NCBI RefSeq assembly: GCF_024679095.1
Contig: NC_066513.1
Location: 5,226,482 to 5,290,481, forward strand
Direction of reading: 5' to 3'
Source: Eriocheir sinensis
Lineage: Eukaryota; Arthropoda; Malacostraca; Decapoda; Varunidae
Length of the DNA stretch: 64,000 bases
The position numbers and the translations under genes were made by a program. A model generated the notes under the pieces. It worked only from the letters and a program-made list of their open reading frames with translations, ran no database searches and was not told the DNA's origin. Each line of letters opens with the position of its first letter. Within the stretch, counting starts at the first letter, position 1. Shown here piece after piece: positions 34,067 through 46,734 of the stretch.

Positions 34067-35139
34067 GTTAACCGTGCACAGCATACGCCGAAGGCACAAA
34101 TTTTGATTGTTTTTTCCTTCGTTTGGTCTACCTTTTTCCACCGTAATTTTGAAGTTTGCGTGTGGTTTTATGGGTCAGGGTGACTCCTAGGCTGTCACAC
34201 AACTTCGTCGTGCCATTCTCAGTGTTTCCGTGATTGTAACAATGTCAGGAGCGTTTTTCGTATCTTCCGCGTTTGATTCCGTGCCCGAGTGTTCACAGCC
34301 AGTGAGCTCGACTCCTCATAAACTTCCTCTTGCTCCTAAAAGAGCTCTCAGTGTGAGCGCAAATGGGAGAGAGCTGAACCTGACTCCATCAAACATCGAA
34401 AGTGGTGTTAGTGGTGAAGACAGTGAAGTCAACAACAATGAACTCTAACCTCCTGTCATATCAGGAAGGCTGAGCCCCATTATTGTGCAACTTCAAATTG
34501 GTGGCCATCCTTTAGATCAATCTCATTACAGTAATGGTAGAAGTGATACTCAGGCTCCTGAGGATGCATCCCACCACCCTTCAGGGTTATCAAGTTAAGA
34601 ACATGAGGATAATGACGGGTATTTTTAACTGAGTCGAGTGCGTGGAGGGAGAGGGCGGCCGTAAACCACAACTTACGCAGCGCTACGAACACAGGCTTGC
34701 TCCCACCTAAAAGTTAATGTTCATCAAATCACCACAGAAACACAACATGGCGTAGAGACTTCGGGTTTGAGGCAGACTGAAGAGAAAGGATGGATTAAGC
34801 GAATGATTGTAGTTAGAGCCGTGAAATTGATAATGAAATGTGACCATTTTTTGGGAGAACGTCGGGACATTGCCATACGGGGAGAACCGATTTCAAAGTA
34901 CACCCCTGTCCTTGGGGGGGTTAACATATATTTTGGGAAATTGTACATCATCAGTTTTGCTTAACCATACATATTTCTGAGCATTGTAAACACTGACTAT
35001 TTTATTTCCAAAATTGTTGTCTAAAGTTTAGGGAGTGCGGTAAAAGCCGCAAAATACGGTACTGCAAATGACTTGCTAGAAGGAGTGAACAACCACGCGA
35101 GTCTGTTTTTAGAGGATGCAAAAGTATTGAGAAAACTTA
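34067..35139. other. Intronic, no gene recognised
   Basis: A 72-codon plus-strand frame at 34230-34448 (MSGAFFVSSAFDSVPE to a stop at 34446) has sensible composition but no motif I know. The rest has no recognised family. Confidence 0.45.
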
Positions 35140-35510
35140 AAAGCCAAGAGGATTAGGAGGAGTTGGAGAAATGAGAAATACATAAATTGGCGAGATATAC
35201 GAGTGGAGTAAAACAAGGAACAAGTAATTCAATGGAGAAATATGCCATGTTCTAAAACAGGTTAAGTGAAATGAGCTCTGCATACGCCTACAAAATGGGG
35301 ATTGATAATATAGTAAGAGAAAATGAGGGAAAAGACCTAGGGATGGTAATTCAGAATGATTCGCCACCAGAAAAGCATGTAAACAATATATTTGGTGATA
35401 CAAACAATACGGAAAGGAGTATGAATATGGCCTTTCACTACCTGGATAAAGATATGATAAAGAAAATATCAACAACATTTTAAAGCTCAAAGCTGGAATA
35501 TGCCAAAACT
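35140..35510 (+). mobile_element. Family-2-like LINE fragment
   Basis: Short matches to the RT-to-3' region of family 2 include GTGGAGTAAAACAAGGAACA (GVKQGT-type) and AACAATATATTTGGTGATAC, together with CACTACCTGGATAAAGATAT. Similarity is weaker than among the other copies. Confidence 0.5.
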
Positions 35511-35519
35511 GCATGTGGC

Positions 35520-35795
35520 CACCTCCGTGGTTCAGTGGTCAGTATGCCTAGCTAACCTTCCGCGGGACCGGGTTTGAATCCCATCCCGGGCAGTTGCCGT
35601 GCAGCACAACTGTTCATCCTCCTTCGGGTTTCAGGCCGGTCGATAAATGGGTAGGCTACCTGGGAAATCCTGTGGATGGTAAACTGTGGTAATCACGAGT
35701 TTCACACTATCCGGTCCATGTGTCGGGGTGACTGTTTCTTACCACGCGCAGCAATAGCATATGCACCCACCTTTACCTCACAAGAAAAAAACATG
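35520..35795 (+). mobile_element. SINE-2, tRNA-derived
   Basis: The tRNA-like head has box A (TGGTTCAGTGGTCAGTATGC) and box B (GGGTTTGAATCCCATC). A conserved body follows, with GATAAATGGGTAGGCTACCT, GGTAAACTGTGGTAA and CTTTACCTCACAAG, before an A run. Copies at 41460 and 47549 share the body. Confidence 0.82.
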
Positions 35796-35805
35796 CTATG
35801 ACTTC

Positions 35806-38471
35806 ATTGTCATTCTATTGCTAAATACATCTGTGCTGTTATCTCTCACCTAACTCTACTAACTATGTAACATTCTTTGACTACTTGAACTCTAAAATGG
35901 GGCACATCTTGACCCATTCTCCCTTCGCTGAAATCTCCATCCTAGGAGATTTCAATGTTCACCACCAGCTTTAGCTTTCATCCTCTTTCACTGACCAGCC
36001 TGGTAAAGAAGCCTACAACTTTGCTCTCCTCAACGATCTAGAGCAGTTGGTTCAGCACCTTACACGTATTCCTGATCGTCTTGGAGACAGGGCCAACATA
36101 CTAGACCTCTTCCTTACCTCTAACCCTTCTACTTACGCTGTCAAACTATTATCTCCGTTGGGCTCCTCCGATCACAACCTTATTTCTGTATCCTGTCCTA
36201 TCGTTCCTGTACACCCTTTGGACCCACCGAGGAGGCGATGCTTCTGGCATTTTGCTTCCGCTCGGTGGGACGACCTGAAGCTGTACTTTTCCGATTTCCC
36301 GTGGAATGACTACTGCTTCCAGGAGAGAAACTCCTCTGTGAGTGCCCAGAGCATCACAGAGGTGATTGTCTCTGGAATAGAGGCATATATTCCGTGTACT
36401 TTCTCTACTCCTCATGCTAAAAAGCCTTGGTTTAATCACGCTTGTTCTTGTGCTGTCAAAGATAGAGAGGCAGCTCACAAAAAGTACCAGAGCCTTCGAA
36501 CCCCCGCTCACCATGATCTTTATATTTCTGCCAGAAATTGTGCCAACTCTATTCTTCGACTTACCAAAACCTCCTTCATTAATAGTAAATGTCAAAATAT
36601 TGCTTTCTCTAATGCTTCTAGAATCTAGAGACTTCTGGCACTTAGCCAAACATAAATCCTCCAACTTCACTTCTTCTTCTTTCCCTCCTCTCCTTAACCC
36701 TGACGGCAGCACTGAAGTCTCATCTATCTCTAAGGCTGAACTCTTCTCTCAAACTTTCTGTAACTACTCCACTTTGGACGATTCTAGGCATATTCCTCGT
36801 ACTCATTCACCCTCTGACTCCTGTATGCCTGTTATTAAGATTTTAAAGAACGATGTTTTCTATGCCCTCTGGCATCAACTCTCAGAAGGCTTATGGACCT
36901 GATGGAATGCCTCCTATTGTTCTTAAAAAAAAAAAAAACTGTGCTTCCGAGCTGACACCCTGCCTGGTCAAACTCTTTCGTCTCTGCCTATCAACATCTG
37001 CCTTTCCTTACTTCTGGAAGTACGCCTTCATACAGCCTGTGCCTTAGAAGGGTGACCGTTCCAGTCCCTGAAACTACCGCCCTATAGCTTTTGAATCAAT
37101 CCTTTACCGGAAGATTCAAAATCATCTTTCCACTTCTGACCTTCTATCTAATCGCAAGTATGGGTTCCGCAAGGGGCGTTCTACTGGCGATCTTCCTGCT
37201 CTCTTAACTGATTCTTGGTCATCCTCTCCTAGCCGTTTCGATGAAACTTTCTCAGTTGCGCTAGACATATCGAAAGCTTTCGATAGATTCTAGCACAAGT
37301 CTTTGCTTTCTAAGGTGCCTTCTTTCGGATGCTATCCTTCTCTCTGTTCCTTTATCTCCAGTTTCCTTTCCGGTCGGTCTATCTCTGCTGTGGTAGACGG
37401 TCATTTTTCTTCTCCTAAACCTATCAACAGTGGTGTTCCACAGGGCTCTGTTCTATCACCCACTCTCTTCCTGATATTCATTAATGATCTTTTTATAACA
37501 AACTGTCTTATCCACTCATACGCTGATGAGTCCACTCTGCATTATTCAACTTCTTTCAACAGTAGACCCTCTCAACAGGAATTACAAGACTCCAGACTGG
37601 AGGCTGCAGAACGCTTTACCTCAGACCTTGCTATCATTTCCGATTGGGGTAAAAGAAACCTTGTGTCCTTCAATGTCTCAAATAAAAACAGTTTATCTAC
37701 TTATCAACTCGAAACAATCTTCCAGACAACTACCCCCTATTCTTCGACAACACTCAAATGTCACCTTCTTCAATACTAAATATCCTCGGTCTACCCTTAG
37801 CTCAAAATCTCAACTGGAAACTTCACATCTCTCTTACTAAATCATCTTCCTCGAGCTTGGGTGTTCTGTATCGTCTCCCACAGTTCTTCTCCCTCACACA
37901 GATGTTTTCCATATATAAGGGTCTTGTCCGCCCTCGTATGGAGTATGCATCTCACGTGTGGGGGGGTTCATTCACACAGCTCTTCTGGACAGAGTGGAGT
38001 GTTGGGCTCTTCGTCTCATCAGCTCTACTCTTCTTACTGACAATCTTCTACCACTTAAATTCCGCTGCCATGTTGCATCTCTTTCTATCTTCTATCGATA
38101 TTTTCATGCTGACTGCTCTTCTGAACCTGCCAACTGCATGACCCCCCCCCCCTCCCTCCACACTCCCGCGGACCCGTTGTACACGACTTTCTACTCATGC
38201 TCATCCTTTTACTGTCCAAACCCCTTCTGCAAGAGTTAGCCAGCATCTCTGTTCTTTCATCCCCTTCACTGGTAAACTCTAGAACAGTCTTTCTTCGTCT
38301 GTATTCCCTCCTGCCTATGACTGGACCTCTTTCAAGAAGAGTGTATCAAGATACCTCTCCATCCGAAATTGACCTCTTACAAATCATTATATGAGAGCAA
38401 CAGTTAGCGGGCCTTTTTTCCACATTTATGTTGCCCTTGAGTTGCTCTCTGTGCTGTTAGAAAAAAAAAAG
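35806..38471 (+). mobile_element. Family-3 LINE, longest copy
   Basis: It includes the late endonuclease (ISILGDFNVHH-like at 35928-35965, [20 protein letters not shown] at 36155) and the whole RT region. RT blocks are broken: [40 protein letters not shown] and SYADESTLHYS, where YADD reads YADE. The tail is A-rich after TTGAGTTGCTCTCTGTGC. Multiple indels make it inactive. Confidence 0.88.
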
Positions 38472-39125
38472 CTAGAGGAAACACTACAGTCTGTTCATGC
38501 GTTGAGATTTCAGAAAGTTTCACGTATATAGGTAGCGTAGTTCCTGACTACGGTAAACCTGGCCAGGAAGTCTTACGGCGGATTAGGTTGCCCCACGGGG
38601 TTATGGACTCGCTAAACACGAATATATGGCGTGCAGAAGGACAAAAATCCGGATCTTCAAGTCCCTTGTGCTCCCTGTCTTACCCTATGGTTGTGAGACA
38701 TGGACACTAAATGTGGACTTGGAGAGGCTGATTGATGTCTTTGGTAATGAATGTCTACGCAGAATCATGGGATATCGCTAGGATGACTTTTTGTCAAACC
38801 TGCGACTACTCCGTGAGACTGATTCGACATATATTACCAGCATAGTCCGTCAACGCCAACTCCGGCTATACGGGCACGTGGCACGTTATCCTGAAGCTGA
38901 TTCTGCTCACCGGGTTTTCTGTAAGAGACAATCCTGAGTGGAGGAGGCCAAGGGTACGACGCCTACGGAGTTCGTGGCTAGAGCAAATCGATAGATCCTG
39001 CCGTGGGGTACTTGGGTTGGGAAGGAGGCCTGCATTGAGACTCGCCCGGAGGGACCCCCGGGCATGGCGTCATAGGGTAGGCGACGCGACGCGCCCCCCG
39101 GTGTATGCTCCCACTACAGTTAAAG
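38472..39125 (+). mobile_element. Family-1 (RTE-like) LINE 3' fragment
   Basis: Encoded remnants are SFTYIGSVV-like, KSLVLPVLPYGCETW, IDVFGNECLRRIMGYR and IVRQRQLRLYGHVARYPEAD. It is the same family as the element at 117-3960, in the opposite orientation and limited to the C-terminal part. Confidence 0.8.
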
Positions 39126-40353
39126 TTTGGGAATTGCTACAGACGTAACTTACGCTTAAAATGACAATAATAAAAGATTTAAAAGCTTTTGAACACTTTT
39201 AATTGCTATATTTTTAATTGCTATATTTGTATGCCCATGCAAATAAACCTGCATATAATAATAAGTAATTCATGAAATAATGTGACAAAATAATAGGTAG
39301 ATAATGTAAAAATAATTATATAATATATATTTCATGTATTCATTGTGATTTTTTTAAAGATTATTTTAATGTACATATTTTTTTTTATTTAGTTACCCCG
39401 AAAATCATTTACAATAAATACCTGAAATTCACACATCAAAAAATATACTTTCATCTTCCCAGGGAAGACGTTTTGTTTATGTAAATTAAATGAGGGTGGA
39501 TGGGGCCTATTTCACTCTTGTTTACTTCCCTCAACCGAGTGTGCTATTGCCACTTAATGGCAGATGCAGATGCATTGTTCAAAATACTACCCCTATGCTG
39601 GCAGGACCAATAATGACCAGCTGCTTGTTTTTCTTGCATCATAACAAACTCTTCCTTCCCTCTGTCACTCAATCCTACCTATTTCCTGCCTTATCTTCTT
39701 TTATCACAATATTTTCGTTAATTCTTCATTGCTGAAAGAATACGTGGGTATCAAATAAACCATGCAAGGAAAGATGAATGAAAGCCGATGTAAATAAGTA
39801 ATAGAGAGTGTTAGGGTGAAGAAAGAAAGCGTATACGAAAGAAATAAGGAGACGAAAAATAGCCTGGCCTGCACCACCAGCGGCGGCCGGTCAGGCAGCG
39901 GGCAGTCATGCGACGTCGCTGTACTCATCCTTATAAACCGTTCTGCGTTATGCTCATGTCATGTTTTATCTATGATCTGATCGCACCATAGCGTTCAGAA
40001 AACTTTGCTCTATGACATGAAATTATTTATTTCAGTCCTGGTTCAAAGACTGCTGAGAAAAGCGATGATAAGTAAACCGTGTTATAAACATTTCGGAGAT
40101 GTCCGTGATTTCAACTCGTCACATGACTTTTTGTTTTTATTTTATCGAGTTTAGATAAACATAACTGAGTTGCGCAATTACTGCTGAGTCCAACGGTACC
40201 AACTAAAGTGGTCTGTCGTGAATAAGAGACGAGCTATGACGAAGAAAATACAAATGTGTAGCGTCACGGCGTACATGAATGGCATGTGAGTAAGGGAGGG
40301 GTGCAGCCAATCACAGGAGCCATAACAAACGCTGCCTAGGCGCCAGATGAACA
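39126..40353. other. Intronic, AT-rich, no gene seen
   Basis: Runs of T and A with short open frames only. No recognised repeat family. Confidence 0.55.
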
Positions 40354-41367
40354 GGGGTGGTATTCACAAACATATTAACTACAAACTAACATAACTACGC
40401 ACTATTGATTTAGCGACCGACGTTAGGGTCAGATTCACAAAGCAAACCTTTGATGGTAGTTAGAGGCGCGCTAAGTCAGCGAGACCGCTGATTGGTTGTT
40501 GACGGCATTGGCCTTGCAGCAAATCACAAGCATGTTCACAAAACCGTCAGCCAATCGTAGGGAGCCACCTCCAGCTGCCGCTCCAAAAGAACCCGTCCCT
40601 TTTTCCATGTTCTTCCTTTTAAGGCACTCTGTACTAAATCGTAATCTAGGGACTTAATTATTTCGTCGATTGCTGCACATTAACGTCAAGGTAACTCTGT
40701 TGTTCGATGTCTTGTTATCTAAGAACATGCTTAAGGGAAAGAAAAAGAAGATAAGGAGGAGATTGAGGCAGGAAGAGAGCAAATAAAAAATAATGTGGCA
40801 GTTATATATCGAGGCGGACAAGGACGGAAGGAAGGAACGAGGAAGACTTAAGACTGTCTTGCCATATCTGCAGCCCAACTCATGGGCTGTCACCCGACAA
40901 AGGTTCATGGTCCCACGGAGGGAGAAATGTGGAGATGGATGGATGATCGAATGGATGAGGAGGTAGGAAGATGAAGGAGGAGGGAGGTCTGGCAATCCCC
41001 CGGCGCCGGGCGTCGGTGTTGCCATACCGCCCACACTTATCATATACCTTTCAAAGTGTGTTTATCTCATAATTTTTTTAATAAATGGTAAAGTTATATT
41101 TCAAGTTGAAAAACGCGATTTATAAGCATTTATACGTAAATATGATAATATTGTTAGCGTTTACTACACCTTCGAGGCAGTAGTTATTTAGCAACATATT
41201 TAGCGTCACACAGAGCGTGATAAAGCTTTGTAAATCCGCGCGCTAACCCTGTGACGTCATCGATTAGTTGGTAGTTATTAACGCGCGAGATTTGTGTATC
41301 GCAATTTTCTCAAAACTACACACTAAGGGCCCAAAACTACACCTTAAGCCTTTGTGAATCTAGCCCC
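40354..41367. mobile_element. Non-autonomous DNA transposon of about 1 kb
   Basis: The left edge GGGGTGGTATTCACAAACAT and the right edge AAGCCTTTGTGAATCTAGCC plus CC are inverted (GGGG-x-ATTCACAAA). Subterminal TAACTACAAACTAAC and AAACTACACACTAAG motifs are also mirrored. The interior matches 10170-10560. No transposase frame exists. Confidence 0.75.
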
Positions 41368-41459
41368 AGGCTCCGTGAACATACTTTTTTATAGGACCAA
41401 TTTCACAATATGTATGCCCTGTTCCTACATACCTGCAATATAAAAGAAAAGGAGGTTGA

Positions 41460-41760
41460 CCTCCATGGTGGAGTGGATAGCCCGCCAAGCTACAAATCTC
41501 CAGGCCAGGTTTTGAATCCCAGCCCGGGCAATCAGGGAGCAGCTCACTTAGCTGTCCACTATCCCTCTCGGGCTGTTTGATAAATGGGTACCTAAGGAAA
41601 CCTGAGGAGGGTAAACTGTGGTAACCTGGATGTCACACTGGCCCTGTGTCCCGGGGTAATGGGTTCTTCCCAGCACAGACTCAAAGGCCAATTCAACGGA
41701 AACTAGTACCGTGGCTACGTGCGGCTATAGCGTCTGCCCCCAACTTTACCTTTGGCCCTA
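41460..41760 (+). mobile_element. SINE-2, tRNA-derived
   Basis: Head CTCCATGGTGGAGTGGATAG and box B GGTTTTGAATCCCAGCC. The body has TGATAAATGGGTACC, GGGTAAACTGTGGTAACC and CTGGCCCTGTGTCCCGGGG, with CAACTTTACCTTT at the end. Confidence 0.82.
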
Positions 41761-42175
41761 GAGGTGTAATGGGAGAATTAATGGTGACATTATCGGGACG
41801 TTTGCGCGTCAGCTGAGGACGTGTCGTCCAAAATCTTCTAAAATTTTATCTCATAACCGTGAAAGCCCTGCAATGTATTCTTGTACTGTTCAATAATTTT
41901 GCACATGAATGAAACACCGCTCCCGCACGCTGACCTCTCAGCTGACCTCTCTTACTACATGCCGCAGACATTCTGCCAACTAGTTGGCCAAATGTCCCAG
42001 ACAGTCGGCAATCATGGTAGTCGACACCAAGACGCCAAAAAATTCTTGGAGCGTGGGAGCCGACTTGTCAAATGCAGTAGTCGCTGGGTTGTCTGTCGGC
42101 AGAGTGTGAACGAGGCTTTAGACTACCCACATGCTGCCCTGAAGACCACTTATAAATCCGGACTCTAGATTACCT
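41761..42175. other. Intronic, no clear gene
   Basis: The plus strand from 41881 is open for 95 codons, but without a recognised domain. It lies directly before a SINE-1 body and may be part of a longer, older element. Confidence 0.4.
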
Positions 42176-42179
42176 CTCC

Positions 42180-42335
42180 AAAGAGAGGCTCCGGGGGGCA
42201 GTATGAGCCAAAACAAGAATGCCCCACTATAAACACTCGCCTGCGCCACAACGGGCTGGGCTAACCATCAGGCCCCCACCAGCGAAAAAGCTTAACGGCG
42301 CAATAGGCCGCGACGTAAAAAGAAAAAAAAAACAG
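42180..42335 (+). mobile_element. SINE-1 3' part
   Basis: GAGGCTCCGGGGGGCAGTAT, CACTCGCCTGCGCCACAACG, GGCTGGGCTAACCATCAGGC and the end GGCGCAATAGGCCGCGACGT followed by an A run match the reverse complement of 62550-62710. Confidence 0.82.
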
Positions 42336-42746
42336 ACGGGGTTTCCCTAATAAGTGTCATGTGCAAGCCGTGTGAGAAGATAATTAACATACAGTGGGTA
42401 GACCATCTAGACAGAGAGAGGATAATAAATGAAGGTTAATTTGGATTCAGACAAGGTAAATCTTGTGTTACATATCCAATATGCTTTTACTCAGGAGTAA
42501 AAGATATATTGCAGAAGAGAGACGGATGGGCGGACTACATATTTTTGGACCTAAATAAGGCATTTGATAAAGTTCCACATAAGAGACTGCTGTGGAAATT
42601 AGAAAATAGAGGAGGATTGGGGAGAAAATTGCAGTGGATGAAAAATTACCTGACAAACAGAGAAATGAGAACCATGTTGAGAGATAAAAATTAGGAATGA
42701 AGAACGGTCACCAGTGGAGTTACACAGGAATCAGTGTTTGTTGTAT

Positions 42747-42864
<118 letters not shown>

Positions 42865-43031
42865 ATGCTAGATATGCAGATGATTGCAAACTGATTGGAG
42901 AAATACGAGATGAGGATGATTGTAATAAACTGCTGGAATATTTAAATGAGATGCACGGATGGAGTAAAGAATGGGAAATGGAGTTTAATGAAAAGTAGTG
43001 TCACACAATGAAAATGGACAGGAATAAAAAT

Positions 43032-43150
43032 TAGCTCCGGGGGGCAGCATGAGCCAAGTATAAATTGCTTGCGCAATGACGGGCTTGGGCCGACCACCCT
43101 GAAGAAAGCCTACCGGTGCTACAGGCGAAGACGTGAAAAAAAAAAAAGAA
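43032..43150 (+). mobile_element. SINE-1 3' part nested in LINE
   Basis: CTCCGGGGGGCAGCATGAGC to GCCTACCGGTGCTACAGGCG and AAGACGTG plus an A run. It splits the family-2 LINE. Confidence 0.82.
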
Positions 43151-43738
43151 ATGGAGAAACATACGTATAGTCTGCTGCAAAATATTAGAGTGGCATTTCA
43201 CTACTTGGATAGGGACATGATAAAGTAAATAATAATAACTTTAAATTGGACCAAGGCTTGAGTATGCAGCAGTTGCCTGGTCACTACAGAAGAAAAATTA
43301 TATAAGGAAACTTGAAATGATTCAAACGATTACAACTAATATGGTACCAGAACTATCAAATCTTTCATACGAGACTAAATTAGAATAATTGGGCCTACCA
43401 ACACTGGAAGACAGAACAGAAAGAGACCTGATAGTACTGTACAGGGTAATGAGTGGAATGGTAGTGTTGGATATAAATGATTTAATCAAGATGGAAGGGA
43501 GGAGGCAACTAAGAGGACACAATAAGAAATTGAGGAAGGTGACTTAATTGAGAGACCTAAAGAATTTCAGTTTTCCATACAGGAGTGTGGATACATGAGA
43601 TAGATTTAGACATTGTTGAAGTGGCCAATGTCCATAAAATAAAGGAAAAGTTGGACACGTATTGATTGGGAGACAGGACTTTCGGAGCTTGACCTCAGGC
43701 CCTAGATACTACAATTAGGTAAATACAAATACACACAC

Positions 43739-43829
43739 CTGGCAGAATGTCCTTGTTCCTGTTAAGGCTGGCAACTGCTGGATCTTTGGCATACTTGAAG
43801 GACATGTCTTTTGGGAGACTCTTGAGTTT
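43739..43829 (-). CDS. RPTP exon g: D2, N-terminal helices
   Basis: This 91-base exon starts in phase 0 and ends in phase 1. It encodes KLKSLPKDMSFKYAKDP and LNRNKDILP, matching the family pattern of an N..KNR..ILP motif before the DYINA-like strand. The acceptor is TTACTTTCTTTCAG. The donor is GTGTGTGTAT, a non-standard sequence that runs straight into the reverse complement of a family-2 LINE tail. Confidence 0.9.
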
Positions 43830-43865
43830 CTGAAAGAAAGTAAACATCGTTTTCTCAGCATTCAA

Positions 43866-43870
<5 letters not shown>

Positions 43871-43940
<70 letters not shown>
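43871..43940. repeat. (GT)n microsatellite
   Basis: About 35 GT units, about 40 bases upstream of the exon g acceptor on the gene strand. Confidence 0.95.
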
Positions 43941-43941
<1 letters not shown>

Positions 43942-43989
43942 GGGGCGGAGGGGTCATGTGATCATGGAGGTGTTAATAGCTTTCACAAG

Positions 43990-46640
43990 CGCCGGGGTCG
44001 TGCTAAGCCGGTATCTGTCCGTGCGAGCTCTGACCGGGACTAGAATTTTGTGGTGTCTTGTGGGTTTTGTGGGGAGGGATGCGGGGGTTGCGGAGGAGGG
44101 ACTTGCCGAATTTGGTTAGATTTATGTCGTATCGGTCCTGAAGGGTGGGCAGATTCAGCTGGGTGAGTGCGTCCTCGTAGTTTGTGTAAGAACTACCCAG
44201 AATCTGTCTGCAAGTCCGCTTCTGCACTCTCCCTATAGTTGGTGCTGCTGGGTCTTGTTGGTGGAGGAAGCCCGAGCAGGAGAGGCGTAGAGGAGTCTGG
44301 GGAGGATGATGGTGGTGTCCAGGTGCTTGAGCGTCCTTTGGGGGGCTCCCAGCGCTTTCATGCGCCACAACATGAAATGTTTGTTGGAAGCTGCCCTGAT
44401 GATGGTGAAGACGTGCTTGCCCCAGCTTAGCTTGCTGTCCAAGGTAACTCCAAGTAGTTTGGTGGATTCAACCACCTGCAGATGGTTAGGCCCAACTTTC
44501 AGGGTTGGCGGTGGGATGGCAGCGGTGGAGGTGTGAAAAGGAATCACCACCGTCTTGTTAGTGTTGATGGTGACGTTGTTGTCTTATGTCCAGCTCTGCA
44601 GTCGGTCCAGGATGTGTTGTAGGGGCGTGTAATCGGGGGCTGTGTTGTTGATGGATATGCCCACTGTATAATCATCCACCTACTTCCAGCGATGAGGGAC
44701 GTCTATCAGTGCATTGTTAATCAAAATAAGGAAACAAAGAGGCCCCATGCGCGTCCCTTGTGGCACCCCAACAGTGAGGGGCTGGAAGGTGGAGGTGCAA
44801 CCCTGATGACGGATGGCTTGGTGACGGTGCATCAGAAAATCAGCCAGCCAGGATGTCAGGTGGGAGGGAAGGCTGATGTTTATGGCTTTGGTAATGACAG
44901 TGGTGTGGTCAACCAAGTCGACGGCTTTCCGAAAGTTTCAATAACGGCGAGGGCAGTGGATGTTTTTTTTTTCTGGTTTCCAGGTTTTTAAGAATGAAGT
45001 CAAGAAAACTAATGATGCAATGAGCTGTGGAAGAGGCTCTAACGATGCCGAACTGCCTCTGATCAATTTTGTCATGAATATTATCATGTGCCCAGCTAAA
45101 TACAAAGTCCTCACAAAGCAGGCTTGGGATTGGAGTGATAGCAATGGGTCTTACTTCATTAAGTGAGGTGGGGTTGTTTACTTTGGGGATGGGAGTGATG
45201 AATGAGGTTTTCCAATCTGTGGGGCATTTACTCTTGAGTGAGGGAGGCATTTATGATGAAGGCAAGGGGGTAGCAAGTTCATAGGAAAACTCCTGATAAA
45301 TCCAGAGGTGTGGTAGACCTTTTGAGTTTGAGGGATCTGAGCTTTTCGGCAACTTGAAACTCTTCTACAGCAGGAGGATTTGAAGGGGTAGGCAGGTAGG
45401 CGGGAAGGGAGGCAAGGTCTAGGGTGGAAGGCTTTGACAGACGGATGAGAAGTGAGAGTTAATCAGTTCGGCTGCCTCAGGAGGAGGGGGGGGGGAGAAA
45501 GGAGAAAGCCGACGATGGGTTACCCATGCCACACAAATGGCGTATCTAGGAGAACAACTTGCTGATGTTGTAGTTTGTGGGGATAGTATTCCTTCTTCGC
45601 CACTGCAATTTCCCTGATGACTGTGTTGCGAAGGGCTCTGTATCGAGCTCGGTCCGTGTTGACGGCGCGGTTCCTTTGCTGCATTAAGGCCTTAATCCTC
45701 GAGGTCATCCAGGGCAGGTCGGCTGGGTGGGTGTGTAGTGTCTTGGTGGGGAAGAAGTGGTGATAGGCCTGAGTGATGGTGGCGAGGCAGCTGTACCACC
45801 TCTCCGTGACTTCATGAACGGTTAGGACCTCGACTCAAGGATAACTCACCAACCACTGCCCAAACTGCCTTATCTTAGAGTCAGGTGTTGGGCGGGTGGT
45901 CCTCTTGACCGTTTCGCACCTCCGTGAGAGAGTAGGAGAGGGCGTCCATAGAACCGAGGTGTGATTGCTTCGGTCCATGGAGGGGAGGGGCTGAGGGGGG
46001 GGGTACCAGTCCGCCAGGTCAGTGAGTATAAGGTCCAGCGTGTTCCTTTCGTGCGTGGGAAAGTTAACAAGTTGCGTGAGACACAGGTGGTTCGTAACGT
46101 CTGCAATGTATTTCGTTGAAGTCCCCACACAGCACGAACTTTGCATCGGTGTACCTAACACGTGTAGCGTCCACTGTATTGATGAGGTGGTTTACTAACG
46201 CAGGGCCGGAGGGAGAGCGGGGTGGATTGTACACTGCGCATAGTATGATGGCGTCAACCTGGCGGGGGGATGGCGGGAGGTGGTGAGTTTGATCCACATT
46301 GCCTCCACCTCATCGCGAACGTCCACATCGAGCACTGAGGGGTTGAAAGTGTTACGGCACCACACTAAAACTCCACAACCTCTTCTGCCTTCTCTGAGGC
46401 GGGGAAAAAAAACACTGTACCCGTCCACCTGGTACAGCTCTGGGGTCACTTGCCAGGGTTCTGTTATTGCTAATAACAGGGTTGATGGTCCTCACTGTGG
46501 TAATAACTTCGTCGAGCTTGTTGTTCAGGAAGGTGACATTGGACATTAGCATTGAGGGGAGGTTGTACCATACGCGCGGCACTTCAAAGTGTTTGTACTC
46601 GCTTTGCTTCGCTATATTAGTCACTGGGCGCACACTCGTA
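43990..46640 (-). mobile_element. Family-5 LINE, decayed
   Basis: The minus strand from about 46640: EYKHFEVPRVWYNLPSMLMS and NVTFLNNKLDEVITTV, then the endonuclease YQVDGYSVFFPRLREGRRGC, IILCAVYNPPRSPSGP and KFVLCGDFNEIH. Further on are the RT blocks MPPSLKSKCPTDWKTSFITP, INISLPSHLTSWLADFLMHR, VGVPQGTRMGPLCFLILINN and LLGVTLDSKLSWGKHVFTII. Stops and frame changes are frequent. The clade is not certain (R1/I-like or CR1-like). Confidence 0.82.
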
Positions 46641-46675
46641 ATTGTTTTGATGACTCGCTGAACACAACGCCTTGC

Positions 46676-46678
<3 letters not shown>

Positions 46679-46724
<46 letters not shown>

Positions 46725-46732
46725 GTGTGTTT
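46679..46732. repeat. (GT)n microsatellite
   Basis: About 25 GT units at the 5' side of the family-5 copy, as at 48007-48060 for the second copy. Confidence 0.92.
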
Positions 46733-46734
46733 GT

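Noticed and set aside
35522..35600. tRNA gene-like box A and box B at 35522, 41462 and 47552
   Set aside because: Heads of dispersed SINE-2 copies with a shared body; they do not fold as clean tRNAs.
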